Counted from the stretch's first letter, positions 1-7,885 are shown. The stretch is DNA of 18,255 nt from CAZYPH01 sp964649095 (GCA_964649095.1 CAZYPH010000038.1:1-18255); one strand, 5' to 3'. Numbers and translations: made by a program. The notes: generated by a model not told the origin, from the sequence alone.

Positions 1-893
1 TGTTCCAAGCCCCTCCGACACAGAACAACCTAAATACTTTAAAACGTTACGGCGTGAAAATTATCGGCCCTGAGGAAGGCATTATGGCCTGTAAAGAATC
101 GGGTCTGGGTCGATTAAGCGATCCGCTGACGATCGTGTTAGAGGCCAGTAAACAAATTTTATCGAGTGGAATTTCAGGCACTGTTCGACCATCTGTTTTA
201 TTAACATTGGGTCCCACACAAACTATGATCGACCCGGTACGTCTCGTCACCAACCGCTCTAGCGGCCTCATGGGGGCCAGTTTGGCTTGGGCGGCTTATT
301 TTTTAGACCTACCGTTAGAACTCGTTACTGGGCCTAGCGACGTTGTTTTACCACCGGTTGCCAACCATGCCATCAAAACGGCCGATAACTATTTTAATAT
401 TGTTAAAAAAATATATTATAATTTTAATATATACATAAGCACCGCGGCGGTTTTAGACTGGGAGATTACAAATCCACGATCCCAGAAAACAAAAAAGCCC
501 CACACAGCCCAAGCAACAAGCCATGCCCAACCATTTGACGAGCTTGAGTTTACTGTCACGCCCGACGTACTGCAGTTTGTTGCCCAGAATCAAAACTCCA
601 AACAAGTAACTATTGGATTTGCTGCCGAGACCGAAAACGAATTGGTGTATGCGCAACAAAAGCTAAACACCAAAAACTGTGATGCTATTTTTGTAAATAC
701 GGTTTCGAGTCCTCAGCGACCCGACCCATCTTCCACTGGTTTTGAAACCCCAACAAACGGCGGCACGCTACTGATTAAAAAAACCAACGACCAAAACACC
801 GTGATTAGGTTCGAGACCCAACCCAAACCCGCTCTAGCGTGGCACTTGTTGCAGCACATTTTGAAAATTTGGAGCAAAAAACAAAATGCCTAA
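1..893 (+). CDS. coaBC: Bifunctional phosphopantothenoylcysteine decarboxylase / phosphopantothenate-cysteine ligase, 3' part
   Basis: This is the C-terminal part of CoaBC, which joins cysteine to 4'-phosphopantothenate and decarboxylates the product in coenzyme A synthesis. The 5' end lies outside the window; the first whole codon is at 3 and 296 residues remain of about 400. The segment opens at the end of the flavoprotein (CoaC) domain, with VKIIGPEEG and an ACKESGLGRL segment typical of its C-terminal loop. The ligase (CoaB) domain follows: LLTLGPTQTMIDPVR, the nucleotide-binding TNRSSGLMG, TAAVLDWE, a KTKK stretch corresponding to the usual KIKK, TPDVL, GFAAET and DAIFVNT. A very AT-rich patch at about 389-430 encodes an I/Y/N/F-rich helix but stays in frame. 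The stop overlaps the panC start by 8 bases, so the two are probably translated together. Identification is firm; only the missing N-terminus is unknown. Confidence 0.95.
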   Translation, partial: FQAPPTQNNLNTLKRYGVKIIGPEEGIMACKESGLGRLSDPLTIVLEASKQILSSGISGTVRPSVLLTLGPTQTMIDPVRLVTNRSSGLMGASLAWAAYFLDLPLELVTGPSDVVLPPVANHAIKTADNYFNIVKKIYYNFNIYISTAAVLDWEITNPRSQKTKKPHTAQATSHAQPFDELEFTVTPDVLQFVAQNQNSKQVTIGFAAETENELVYAQQKLNTKNCDAIFVNTVSSPQRPDPSSTGFETPTNGGTLLIKKTNDQNTVIRFETQPKPALAWHLLQHILKIWSKKQNA

Positions 894-1800
894 TCCCATC
901 CTCCACTCGATTGCCGAAGTCACAGCGTTTCGCACGCGTTGCACTCAAACGAATCCCAACGCAACGGTAGGTTTCGTGCCCACCATGGGCGCATTGCATG
1001 CCGGCCATCGCGAGCTCGTGCGCCAGGCCAGCGCCGCGCACGACCACGTGTTGGTTTCTATTTTTGTAAACCCCACCCAATTTGGGCCCAACGAAGATTT
1101 TGCAAAATACCCTAGAACGTTGGCAAACGACGCCGCTCTTTTGGCGGATTTTCCCAACGTCACCGTTTGGGCGCCGGATAACGCCGAGTTGTACCCGCAA
1201 AACTATTCAACGTTTGTTGAAGAAAATACGCTCACCCAGAACCTCTGCGGGCGTTTTCGCCCCGGGCATTTTAAGGGCGTCACAACGATTGTTTTAAAAC
1301 TTTTTAATCTCATACGTCCCCATGCCGCATATTTTGGAAAAAAAGACCTTCAACAGTATTTTGTGATTAAAAAAATGGTCGAAGACCTGCACTTACCCAT
1401 AAAAATTATCGGCGCCGACACCGTGCGCGAGGCTTCGGGACTCGCCCTCTCGTCTCGCAACCAGTACTTGTCGCCGGAGGAACGTCATCACACGGCTCCG
1501 ATTTTATACAAAACACTGACCGAGCTGAAAGCAACGTTGATACGTGACGCGAGGAGTGCCACAACAACGACGAACTCAATAAAAACTATTGAGGGCCTTC
1601 TGACCGACAGTATCGCATCACTACAACGGAGCGGGTTTAAAGTGCAGTATCTGGAACTCGTAAGCCTGCCCCATCTAGAGCCCCTACATGGCCCGATTGG
1701 CCAACTAAAAGTATCCCCAACAACCGCCGAGCCCCAATACGCGCTGATCACCGCCGCCTACCTGAACCAGACGCGGTTAATTGATAATTTGGATTTTTAG
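886..1800 (+). CDS. panC: Pantothenate synthetase (pantoate-beta-alanine ligase)
   Basis: PanC condenses pantoate with beta-alanine, using ATP, to make pantothenate in the cytosol. The 304-residue product is slightly longer than the usual 280 or so. It carries the HIGH-like nucleotide motif TMGALHAGH (His38 and His41), FVNPTQFGPNEDF, RFRPGHFKGV, the FGKKDLQQ stretch that contacts ATP and pantoate, and REASGLALSSRN near residue 190. An extra serine/threonine-rich stretch around residues 222-232 explains part of the added length. The ATG at 886 lies inside the end of coaBC, giving an 8-base overlap. The pair therefore co-locates pantothenate synthesis with its conversion toward coenzyme A, which also feeds the acyl carrier protein encoded later in the window. 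panB and panD are not seen here. Confidence 0.96.
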   Translation: MPNPILHSIAEVTAFRTRCTQTNPNATVGFVPTMGALHAGHRELVRQASAAHDHVLVSIFVNPTQFGPNEDFAKYPRTLANDAALLADFPNVTVWAPDNAELYPQNYSTFVEENTLTQNLCGRFRPGHFKGVTTIVLKLFNLIRPHAAYFGKKDLQQYFVIKKMVEDLHLPIKIIGADTVREASGLALSSRNQYLSPEERHHTAPILYKTLTELKATLIRDARSATTTTNSIKTIEGLLTDSIASLQRSGFKVQYLELVSLPHLEPLHGPIGQLKVSPTTAEPQYALITAAYLNQTRLIDNLDF

Positions 1801-1810
1801 ATTCGATAGG

Positions 1811-1840
1811 CAGGAATATCCGCATAGATACGCGGGCCTG
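1811..1840. terminator. Weak inverted repeat between convergent genes
   Basis: In the 49-base gap between panC and the convergent lipoprotein gene, CAGG (1811-1814) pairs with CCTG (1837-1840) and CCGC (1820-1823) with GCGG (1832-1835), separated by an asymmetric internal loop. No T-run follows on either strand. It may act as a weak bidirectional terminator, but the evidence is only the pairing and the convergent position. Confidence 0.25.
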
Positions 1841-1849
1841 AGACCTCCC

Positions 1850-2893
1850 CTAAAGCCTACGCGCTTGTTTCGGCAAAGCCTCACCACCAAACTGTACGCG
1901 CACTAACCCGGTGTTTGTTTTGGCATTGACTTTAAGCGCAGAGGCCTCGGTCGAAGCATCACCAAACGCCTGCAATTGCGCCCCTGAGAAACCATGGGGA
2001 ATCAACTCGAGGTGGTTCTTTAAACTCTTCGACAAATCAAGATTGATATCACCTAAAGTGCTTTCAAGCTCGAGCTGCGACTGTTGTTTGTTCCAGTGCG
2101 GTAATTTTAAAAACACATCACCGGCTACTTTACCTACCACCTGCAAAGCCTGAGTCTGGGTGTCATTTTCAAGGGCCACACTGCCCTCTTTCAGCGCCAG
2201 AACAAACGCACCAAACACGTTTAAACCCACCACGTTACACTGGTCACACTGCAACTGTGGCGCTTTTGAATTGCGCAAAAACACCTCACCCCACTGCACC
2301 TCAATCTGGGCCTGACGCAATTCTAAGTCTTCAAAAAACACGTTGCCGTGCACCAGTTTGAGCGCCACACTCGCGCTTTCATGTATTTTTTCAGGCACAT
2401 CAATCAACACAAAAAAATGGCACTGCGAGTGGTTCGGTATGGCAGAGGCTGTTTGGCGACGCGCTGAGAACCGACTCACTTCTTCAAAAACAGCTATTGT
2501 TTGTTCGCCCGTAGTACGCCGCTCTGATTTGACATTACAATGGGCGTGTTCCAGGCCCGGTGATATCGACACAATCCATTGCGGAACATGAGCCTTCTGC
2601 ACCACGACGGTAGCGCTGGAGAACTTTAATTCGAGGTCTTTGATCTGCGCGCCATCGAAGTACTCCACAATCGTGGCCGAGGCCATTTGCTCCGACGTGC
2701 GCTGAGGTCTCCGAGCAAAATCTTCTTCCAACACCGATCGGTCATGGGCACCATGAATACCGCCACCAACAATCACACCTTCGCTCTCTGATTTGGCTCC
2801 ACGACTGGCACAGCCCGAAAGCCCCGCCGCTATACTTGAAAGGCCTATAAAACCCACTAAAACCGCTTGAAGAATTTTTGAATGGGATAGCAT
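1850..2893 (-). CDS. Predicted lipoprotein with DUF4097-like beta-rich body
   Basis: The 347-residue product starts with a lipoprotein signal: a hydrophobic stretch from about residue 8 to 24, then the lipobox LSGC with Cys28 as the acylated residue. It should be anchored to a membrane facing the periplasm or the cell surface. From about residue 70 the sequence is a series of short beta-prone segments punctuated by G-[DENV]-[VI]-type turns (GNVFFE, GEVFLR, GDVFLKL, GDINLDL, TGLVRVQFGG). This resembles the right-handed beta-helix of the DUF4097 putative adhesin family. Pairs of Cys (for example CDQC near residue 220) are notable for an exported protein. The function is unknown. It diverges from the mlaC-like gene with about 100 bases between starts, so both may share a control region, but no pathway link can be shown. 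The Shine-Dalgarno site is poor (AAGAG abutting the ATG). Confidence 0.75.
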   Translation of the reverse strand: MLSHSKILQAVLVGFIGLSSIAAGLSGCASRGAKSESEGVIVGGGIHGAHDRSVLEEDFARRPQRTSEQMASATIVEYFDGAQIKDLELKFSSATVVVQKAHVPQWIVSISPGLEHAHCNVKSERRTTGEQTIAVFEEVSRFSARRQTASAIPNHSQCHFFVLIDVPEKIHESASVALKLVHGNVFFEDLELRQAQIEVQWGEVFLRNSKAPQLQCDQCNVVGLNVFGAFVLALKEGSVALENDTQTQALQVVGKVAGDVFLKLPHWNKQQSQLELESTLGDINLDLSKSLKNHLELIPHGFSGAQLQAFGDASTEASALKVNAKTNTGLVRVQFGGEALPKQARRL

Positions 2894-2993
2894 CTCTTAA
2901 TATTAGGCAGCCAAAAAAAGTCCCCGGCAAGTACAAAAAGGCATTCGTTTAGCCTATGGAGTTCGCCCCCGAAGTGTGCCATTATCGGAAGCT

Positions 2994-3683
2994 ATGCAGC
3001 ATTTTTTTTCCACAAACGTTTTCGCTAAGTTTATGGGCCTCAAAACACGCCGAGCCTGCCACTGCCCGTTTACCCTAGCCACCCTTTTATTCTTTATGGT
3101 GGGTACATCCGCGTTAGCGGCCATTGCACCATCTACCGTTACGGCCGAAAATTTTATTGAAGAGACTTTGCAAAAAACCCAGCAACTTTCTGTGAACCAA
3201 CTTTCGAAAGAACTACGCACTCGAGTTGACTTCGAAAACTTAACGCGCACCGCCTTCGGCCGATTTTACACAACCGTAAAACCAGCCGAATTCAACAAAG
3301 TAAAAATGCTCCTCACCAACATCATTGACCGCTCGGTTACTAAACACGCCAAAGATTTTTTCCGTGACGTCGATATTAAATTGAACAAAGAAGCCGCTCA
3401 ACAAGAGGCCTCCGCCGGCGCATCAACCCCGTCCGCCAGCGTGGTACATTTAAAATCGGTACTCAACAAAAACGGCGAACGCACCACGGTAGAATACTGG
3501 GTTTATCAGGCGAATGACTCGGCCGACTCGCCGGATTCGGGCAAAATCCAAATCATCGATGTGGCCATCGACGGCAATCGTTGGTCGACGAGTCTGCAAG
3601 ACCAGTTTGAAGCCGTCATTGAAAAATCGAACGTCAAAGGGCTCGTCGGCAAACTCGAAAACAAACTCGCCCAGTTGCGTTAG
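2994..3683 (+). CDS. MlaC/Ttg2D-family periplasmic phospholipid-binding protein
   Basis: MlaC-family proteins carry phospholipids across the periplasm between the outer-membrane MlaA complex and the inner-membrane MlaFEDB transporter. Evidence is a signal peptide (a TRRACHC n-region, then a hydrophobic LATLLFFMVGTSALA) followed by the family pattern: an N-terminal helical part, VDFENLTRTAFGRFY, and the diagnostic end with a beta-strand pair (IQIIDVAIDGNRW), a DQFEAVIEKSNVKGLVGKLE helix and stop. A low-complexity insert (about residues 142-155, Ala/Ser/Pro/Gln) interrupts the middle. The start is uncertain. I chose the ATG at 2994, preceded by GGAAG; a GTG at 2976 and an ATG at 3033 are in frame, and the last gives a shorter, more standard signal peptide. 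A TolC-family gene follows 16 bases later. No mlaA, mlaD, mlaE or mlaF gene is in the window. Confidence 0.8.
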   Translation: MQHFFSTNVFAKFMGLKTRRACHCPFTLATLLFFMVGTSALAAIAPSTVTAENFIEETLQKTQQLSVNQLSKELRTRVDFENLTRTAFGRFYTTVKPAEFNKVKMLLTNIIDRSVTKHAKDFFRDVDIKLNKEAAQQEASAGASTPSASVVHLKSVLNKNGERTTVEYWVYQANDSADSPDSGKIQIIDVAIDGNRWSTSLQDQFEAVIEKSNVKGLVGKLENKLAQLR

Positions 3684-3699
3684 ACGGCTATTGTACCCC

Positions 3700-5169
3700 A
3701 TGCCTAGTATTTCGACTGCTATTCTTACTTTCTTGGCCCTGGCAAGCGTTTCGGCCAGAATTCCGTTAGGTGTTCAAATTGCACGGGCTGACGAAACGCC
3801 CAATAAAACAACCATTGTTACTCTGTCATTGAACGAGGCTCTCAAACTACTAGAGACGCAGAACCCCGAGTTAAAAACAAAACACACCGCTATCGTTCAA
3901 GCCGAGGCCACGATCAGTAAAGCCGAGGCTGCAAAATACCCCAAGGCGTTTAGCCAATCGATTTTAAGCCCCATCTTCGAAGCCAAGGGCGACGCCCTAC
4001 GCTCTGAAAATGATTTAGACCACTGGGGCATTTGGGCCCAAAATACACTCACGCTCATCCAGCCTGTTTACACGTTTGGAAAAATCAGCAACTTCGAACA
4101 GGCCGCACAAAAAGCCAAAAAGGCGGCTGAAGCGCAGTTCGATCAAAACAAAAATAAAAAAATTTACGACTTCAAGGCCTTATTTTTTGGCGCTATTTTA
4201 GCCGAGCAGTGGGTCGGTTTTTTAAAAACCTCGGCTAAAAATACAACCACGGCGCTGACGATTAAGTCTATCGACCAGGCCAACCGCTACCGCATTGAAG
4301 TTTTCCAAGGTGAAATTGAATCGCAGTTAAAACGCGCCCAAACATTACGCACATTAGCGCATAAGGCCCTGGCCTACGAACTGGGTTTTGACAAAAACAC
4401 CGAAGTTTTTCCTGAAGACGCGCGGCTCTTCGAAATCGACCGCCCCATTCCAAACTTAAGTGTTTTAACGCAGTACCTAATCACGCACCGGCCCGAATTA
4501 AAGGCCATCGAATTTGGCCTTTCAGCCAAACAATCGGAAAAAAAAGCCCGCCATGCCATGCTTTTCCCAAACATCTTGATTGGGGGTATTCTCAATTTCT
4601 CGTATTCGAATGTGCGTAACGGCCAACAGTCTGTCTACGCGTTCGATGCGTACAACCGCAGCACAGGCGGCTTCGGGTTAGGCCTGACCTGGGATTTCGA
4701 CCTTGCCGCTGTCCACGCTGAAGAACAACGCGTATCGGCCGACATTTTGGAATTAGAACACCTTCAAAAACAAGCGCACGATGGTTTTCTACTAGAACTG
4801 GAACAGGCCCACGCCGAACTCACCCTAACCGAAGAAAACGTAAAAATCCGAAAAGGGGTTCTACGCAGCGCCGACCGCTGGGTGGTTTTTGAAGCCCATC
4901 AACACCCTAAGTTATTAGAAGCCTTAGATTCTTTAGATTCTGGAGGCCACTCCGACGACCACAGCAACACCGCACGACCTTCAAAAAGTCGAGAATCCAC
5001 CAATTTTAGAAACTTCATCGAAGCTTATCTCGCCAAAGCCAAAGCCACTCATGATTTTTGGGATGCTATCTACAACCACCACTTGGCCTGGGCCAAATTA
5101 GAGCAGGTGATCGGCGCAATGCCCTCATCTTCTGCCGGCGGCCGTACCCCACCAAGCAGCTCTCTATAA
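3700..5169 (+). CDS. TolC-family outer-membrane efflux/secretion channel
   Basis: The product is a 489-residue outer-membrane factor of the TolC (OEP) family, which trimerises to form an outer-membrane barrel and periplasmic tunnel for efflux pumps or type I secretion. A signal peptide covers the first 19-30 residues (cleavage likely after VSA or ARA). The mature part shows the two-fold OEP layout: SLNEALKLLETQNPEL, an alpha-helical stretch rich in Ala/Lys/Gln, QPVYTFGKISNFEQA (the usual strand-turn-helix), then a second half with THRPELKAIEFGLSAKQSEKKARHAMLFPNI and LGLTWDFDL. A Ser/Asp/His-rich insert near residues 407-430 is not typical. The ATG at 3700 fits the signal peptide; the open frame further upstream is out-of-frame overlap with the mlaC-like gene. 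The 16-base spacing to that gene implies an operon. The inner-membrane partner is not in the window. Confidence 0.88.
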   Translation: MPSISTAILTFLALASVSARIPLGVQIARADETPNKTTIVTLSLNEALKLLETQNPELKTKHTAIVQAEATISKAEAAKYPKAFSQSILSPIFEAKGDALRSENDLDHWGIWAQNTLTLIQPVYTFGKISNFEQAAQKAKKAAEAQFDQNKNKKIYDFKALFFGAILAEQWVGFLKTSAKNTTTALTIKSIDQANRYRIEVFQGEIESQLKRAQTLRTLAHKALAYELGFDKNTEVFPEDARLFEIDRPIPNLSVLTQYLITHRPELKAIEFGLSAKQSEKKARHAMLFPNILIGGILNFSYSNVRNGQQSVYAFDAYNRSTGGFGLGLTWDFDLAAVHAEEQRVSADILELEHLQKQAHDGFLLELEQAHAELTLTEENVKIRKGVLRSADRWVVFEAHQHPKLLEALDSLDSGGHSDDHSNTARPSKSRESTNFRNFIEAYLAKAKATHDFWDAIYNHHLAWAKLEQVIGAMPSSSAGGRTPPSSSL

Positions 5170-5229
5170 AATTCTCGCCAAAACCCTAACGACAAATGCC
5201 AAAAAATGGGGTACATGCTGTTCGAATGC

Positions 5230-5249
5230 GGGGCATCATGTCTTGCCCC
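5230..5249 (+). promoter_or_regulatory. GC-rich hairpin upstream of inositol-3-phosphate synthase
   Basis: GGGGCA (5230-5235) and TGCCCC (5244-5249) form a perfect 6-bp stem with an 8-base loop, in the 106-base gap between the TolC-family gene and the inositol synthase. No U-run follows directly (the next bases are ACTTGTTT), so it is either a poor terminator for the upstream pair or a leader hairpin ending 26 bases before the next start codon. Confidence 0.3.
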
Positions 5250-5260
5250 ACTTGTTTAAA

Positions 5261-5267
5261 AAGGAAG
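5261..5267 (+). promoter_or_regulatory. Ribosome binding site deciding the inositol synthase start
   Basis: AAGGAAG lies 8 bases before the ATG at 5276. It favours that ATG over the in-frame TTG at 5243, whose added residues would be unlike the family and would read through the upstream hairpin. Confidence 0.7.
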
Positions 5268-5275
5268 CCCCAATT

Positions 5276-6646
5276 ATGACACCTCAAACCCCAAATCAGT
5301 CCAACGTCAAATCGCCAAAAGCAGTAGCACCAGCCTCAGGCAAAATTGGTATCCTGACGCCAGGTTTGGGCGCTGTGGCGACAACAATGATCGCTGGTGT
5401 CGAGGCCATCAAAGCCGGCATGTCTAAGCCCATTGGTTCGTTTGTTTACATGGGCAAAATGCGCATCGGCAAACGCGATGAAAACCGTATCGTAGATGTG
5501 AAAGATTTTCTCCCGTTTGCAAATTTAGATCAGATTGTTTTTGGTGGTTGGGATATTTTTACAGACAACGCCTACGAAGCGGCCAAACACGCCAAAGTCT
5601 TAGACGACAGTTTGTTAGAAAAACTCCGCCCGCAATTAGAAAAAGTGCAGCCCATGGCGGCGGTCTTTGATCCTGAGTTTGTAAAACGTATTACCGGTCC
5701 TAACGTTAAAAAGGGTCCTACCAAGTTAGATCTTACCAACCAGTTGCGTGAAGATATTAAAAACTTCGTACGTACCAATAACTTGTCGCGCGTGGTGATG
5801 ATCTGGTGCGCCTCTACCGAGAGTTACATCAAACTGGGCCCAGTCCATCAAACGTTAGCGGCCTTTGAAGCCGGTCTTCGTAATAACGACCCTGGTATTT
5901 CACCATCAATGATGTACACCTACGCGGCGTTACAAGAAAAAGTCCCTTACGCCAACGGCTCACCAAGCCAATCGGTAGAGATTCCAGCCCTTCAAGAACT
6001 AGCGAAAAAAAATAGCGTACCGGTAGCTGGTAGTGATTTTAAAACCGGTCAAACGCTCATCAAAACCGTTCTTGCACCTGGTTTAAAAGCGCGTTTATTA
6101 GGCTTAGAAGGCTGGTACTCCACCAACATTCTTGGCAACCGCGATGGTGAGGTTTTAGATGATCCGGGTTCTTTCAAATCAAAAGAGCTCACCAAACTAA
6201 GTGTTTTAGATCAAATTCTTCAACCGGAGCAATATCCTGATCTTTATAAAGACTATAGCCACGTGGTGCGCATCAACTATTACCCACCACGCGGTGACAA
6301 CAAAGAGGGTTGGGATAACATCGATATCTTTGGCTGGTTAGGTTACCCCATGCAAATTAAGGTGAACTTTCTTTGCCGCGACAGTATCTTAGCCGCACCA
6401 TTGGTTCTGGACATCGCGATGTTCTTAGATCTCGCCCAACGCTCTGGTTTTTCAGGTATTCAAGAATGGATGAGTTTCTACTTCAAGAGCCCTATGACCG
6501 CTCCAGGACTACCGGCCGAGCACGATCTGTTTGTGCAACAGTTAAAACTGCAAAACACATTGCGGTTTTTGGGTGGTGAAGAACTGATCAACCACCTTGG
6601 TCTAACTTACTACGGTGTGGACGAAGAAGCGCCGTACCAAGCTTAA
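5276..6646 (+). CDS. ino1: Inositol-3-phosphate synthase (myo-inositol-1-phosphate synthase)
   Basis: This NAD-dependent enzyme turns glucose-6-phosphate into 1D-myo-inositol-3-phosphate, the entry step to all inositol compounds. The 456-residue product has an N-terminal Rossmann segment (KIGILTPGLGAVATTM, residues 23-38), VFGGWDIFTDNAYEAA, the catalytic-core GSDFKTGQT (252-260, with Lys256), LGLEGWYSTNILGNRDG ending with GNRDG at 287-291, and KVNFLCRDSILAAPLVLDIA toward the C-terminus. These are hallmarks of the Inos-1-P_synth family. A good Shine-Dalgarno site supports the start at 5276. The gene ends in TAATG, with the stop overlapping the start of a CDP-alcohol phosphatidyltransferase. 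Its product is therefore probably used at once as a lipid head group. The codons look more regular than in neighbours such as panC, as in a well-expressed gene. Confidence 0.95.
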   Translation: MTPQTPNQSNVKSPKAVAPASGKIGILTPGLGAVATTMIAGVEAIKAGMSKPIGSFVYMGKMRIGKRDENRIVDVKDFLPFANLDQIVFGGWDIFTDNAYEAAKHAKVLDDSLLEKLRPQLEKVQPMAAVFDPEFVKRITGPNVKKGPTKLDLTNQLREDIKNFVRTNNLSRVVMIWCASTESYIKLGPVHQTLAAFEAGLRNNDPGISPSMMYTYAALQEKVPYANGSPSQSVEIPALQELAKKNSVPVAGSDFKTGQTLIKTVLAPGLKARLLGLEGWYSTNILGNRDGEVLDDPGSFKSKELTKLSVLDQILQPEQYPDLYKDYSHVVRINYYPPRGDNKEGWDNIDIFGWLGYPMQIKVNFLCRDSILAAPLVLDIAMFLDLAQRSGFSGIQEWMSFYFKSPMTAPGLPAEHDLFVQQLKLQNTLRFLGGEELINHLGLTYYGVDEEAPYQA

Positions 6647-7452
6647 TGGCTTCCAGTGTAATGACATCAAATATCGAAGCTTACTACGCAGGCTACTTTT
6701 TAGTAACCTGCGTGGTGAGCTTCTTTCTTTTTGTCCTCTACAGTATCGCTACAAAACGCCCAGCCAGTGCCCGTATTCAGAAACAGGGGCGCAGCCCTTT
6801 TTTAGGCCATCTACCGATGGAATTTGGGTATTTCGTTTTAACCCCAATAGGCAACACCGCGGCACGTTTGGGTTTGTCGCCCAATTTTTTTTCGTGGATG
6901 TGCCTTATTTTAGGCTTTGTGGCGTCCTACTACGCCGCGCTCGGTGCATTATTTTGGGCCGGTACTATTGCGATTGTTTCATCGCTCTTTGATTCATTAG
7001 ACGGGATGGTCGCTAGAAAACGTGGCGTCGCAAACGATGGTGGCGAAGTATTAGATGCCGCCATCGATCGTTATACAGAATTATTTTTTCTAGGCGCTCT
7101 GACCGTTTATTATCGTTTTGATGTGGGCTTAATGCTTCTTAGCCTGTTCACATTGAGCGGTGCCTTTTTAGTCAGTTACTCGCAAGCCAAAGCCGAGGCC
7201 CTACAGACGCCTATTCCAAAAGGTTTCATGCGACGCCCAGAACGAGCCCTATATCTTTTTGGCGGTGCATTTTTAAGTCCACTAGCCAATCATTTTATAG
7301 CGACAGTCGGCAGTCTCGACGCCGTTCGTGTGTACCAAATCCACCCCCTCATGTTGGTGTCTCTAACAATGGTAGGTTTTTTAACCCATTACACCGCGTT
7401 GATTCGTTTTTACGCGTTATATCAAGCGTTAAAATCCAAACCATCGGCATAG
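6646..7452 (+). CDS. CDP-alcohol phosphatidyltransferase, probable phosphatidylinositol-phosphate synthase
   Basis: Members of this membrane family replace the CMP of a CDP-alcohol (usually CDP-diacylglycerol) with an alcohol or sugar phosphate. The signature D-G-x2-A-R-x8-G-x3-D-x3-D is complete: D119, G120, A123, R124, G133, D137 and D141, the aspartates being the metal ligands and catalytic base. The 268 residues hold several hydrophobic segments, including an N-terminal one (about 15-35) ahead of the core and a pair at about 84-117. SYSQAKAEALQ after the core resembles the SY-x-RA-x-AE segment of inositol-phosphate-using members. The one-base stop/start overlap with inositol-3-phosphate synthase makes inositol phosphate the likeliest acceptor. 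No phosphatase follows, so the product might stay phosphorylated or be trimmed by an enzyme coded elsewhere. Substrate choice is inference; the family is certain. Confidence 0.88.
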   Translation: MASSVMTSNIEAYYAGYFLVTCVVSFFLFVLYSIATKRPASARIQKQGRSPFLGHLPMEFGYFVLTPIGNTAARLGLSPNFFSWMCLILGFVASYYAALGALFWAGTIAIVSSLFDSLDGMVARKRGVANDGGEVLDAAIDRYTELFFLGALTVYYRFDVGLMLLSLFTLSGAFLVSYSQAKAEALQTPIPKGFMRRPERALYLFGGAFLSPLANHFIATVGSLDAVRVYQIHPLMLVSLTMVGFLTHYTALIRFYALYQALKSKPSA

Positions 7453-7467
7453 AGCAACAGAACCCCT

Positions 7468-7872
7468 ATGAAAGCTTTTTTGAAAGCTCAATTGAGCGCG
7501 GTATCGGCTACGGCGGTTGACTACGGAGTGACCGTTACGCTGGCAGAACTATTGCACGTCTATTACCTTGTGGCTGTTGCGTTGGGGGCCCTCTGCGGCG
7601 CGATTACGAATTTTACCATAAATTACCGCTGGGCCTTTCGGCACCAATCAAAGCGATTCGAATCATCGATTACTAGGCAGAGCCGACGATATGTTTTAGT
7701 GGCGGTCGGCAGCCTGATTTTTAACGTCTGTTTTGTAGGCCTTTTGACGGAAACACTCAACATTCCGTATTTGACTGCGAAAGTGGTCGCGTCTGTCAGC
7801 GTTGGATTTTTCTATAACTACCCTCTGCACAAATATTATGTCTTTAAGATTGCACGCCAATCTAGTCTATGA
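7468..7872 (+). CDS. GtrA-family four-helix membrane protein
   Basis: GtrA-like proteins are small inner-membrane proteins, with four membrane helices, linked to moving lipid-linked sugars (for example bactoprenol-glucose) across the membrane. The 134 residues show helices at about 10-28, 33-51, 73-92 and 97-117. They also show the repeated family pattern, with aromatic/basic ends NFTINYRWAF after helix 2 and YNYPLHKYYVF after helix 4. It starts 15 bases after the phosphatidyltransferase and ends 13 bases before the aminotransferase, so it is probably part of the same transcript. Its presence suggests that the lipid made upstream is glycosylated or flipped, though no glycosyltransferase is seen in the window. 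The ribosome binding site is weak. Confidence 0.85.
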   Translation: MKAFLKAQLSAVSATAVDYGVTVTLAELLHVYYLVAVALGALCGAITNFTINYRWAFRHQSKRFESSITRQSRRYVLVAVGSLIFNVCFVGLLTETLNIPYLTAKVVASVSVGFFYNYPLHKYYVFKIARQSSL

Positions 7873-7885
7873 AAGTTAAACACTT

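Noticed and set aside
389..430. Possible small insertion breaking coaBC
   Set aside because: The frame stays open and the following TAAVLDWE motif is intact, so the gene is not broken.
805..1200. A 131-codon minus-strand frame over the coaBC end and panC start
   Set aside because: Both plus-strand genes here are clearly conserved; the frame has no recognisable domain.
3514..3699. Upstream extension of the TolC-family reading frame
   Set aside because: It overlaps the mlaC-like gene out of frame, would bury the signal peptide, and has a basic, low-complexity composition.
5243..5275. TTG start giving inositol-3-phosphate synthase 11 more residues
   Set aside because: A good AAGGAAG site sits 8 bases before the ATG at 5276, and the extension overlaps a hairpin.
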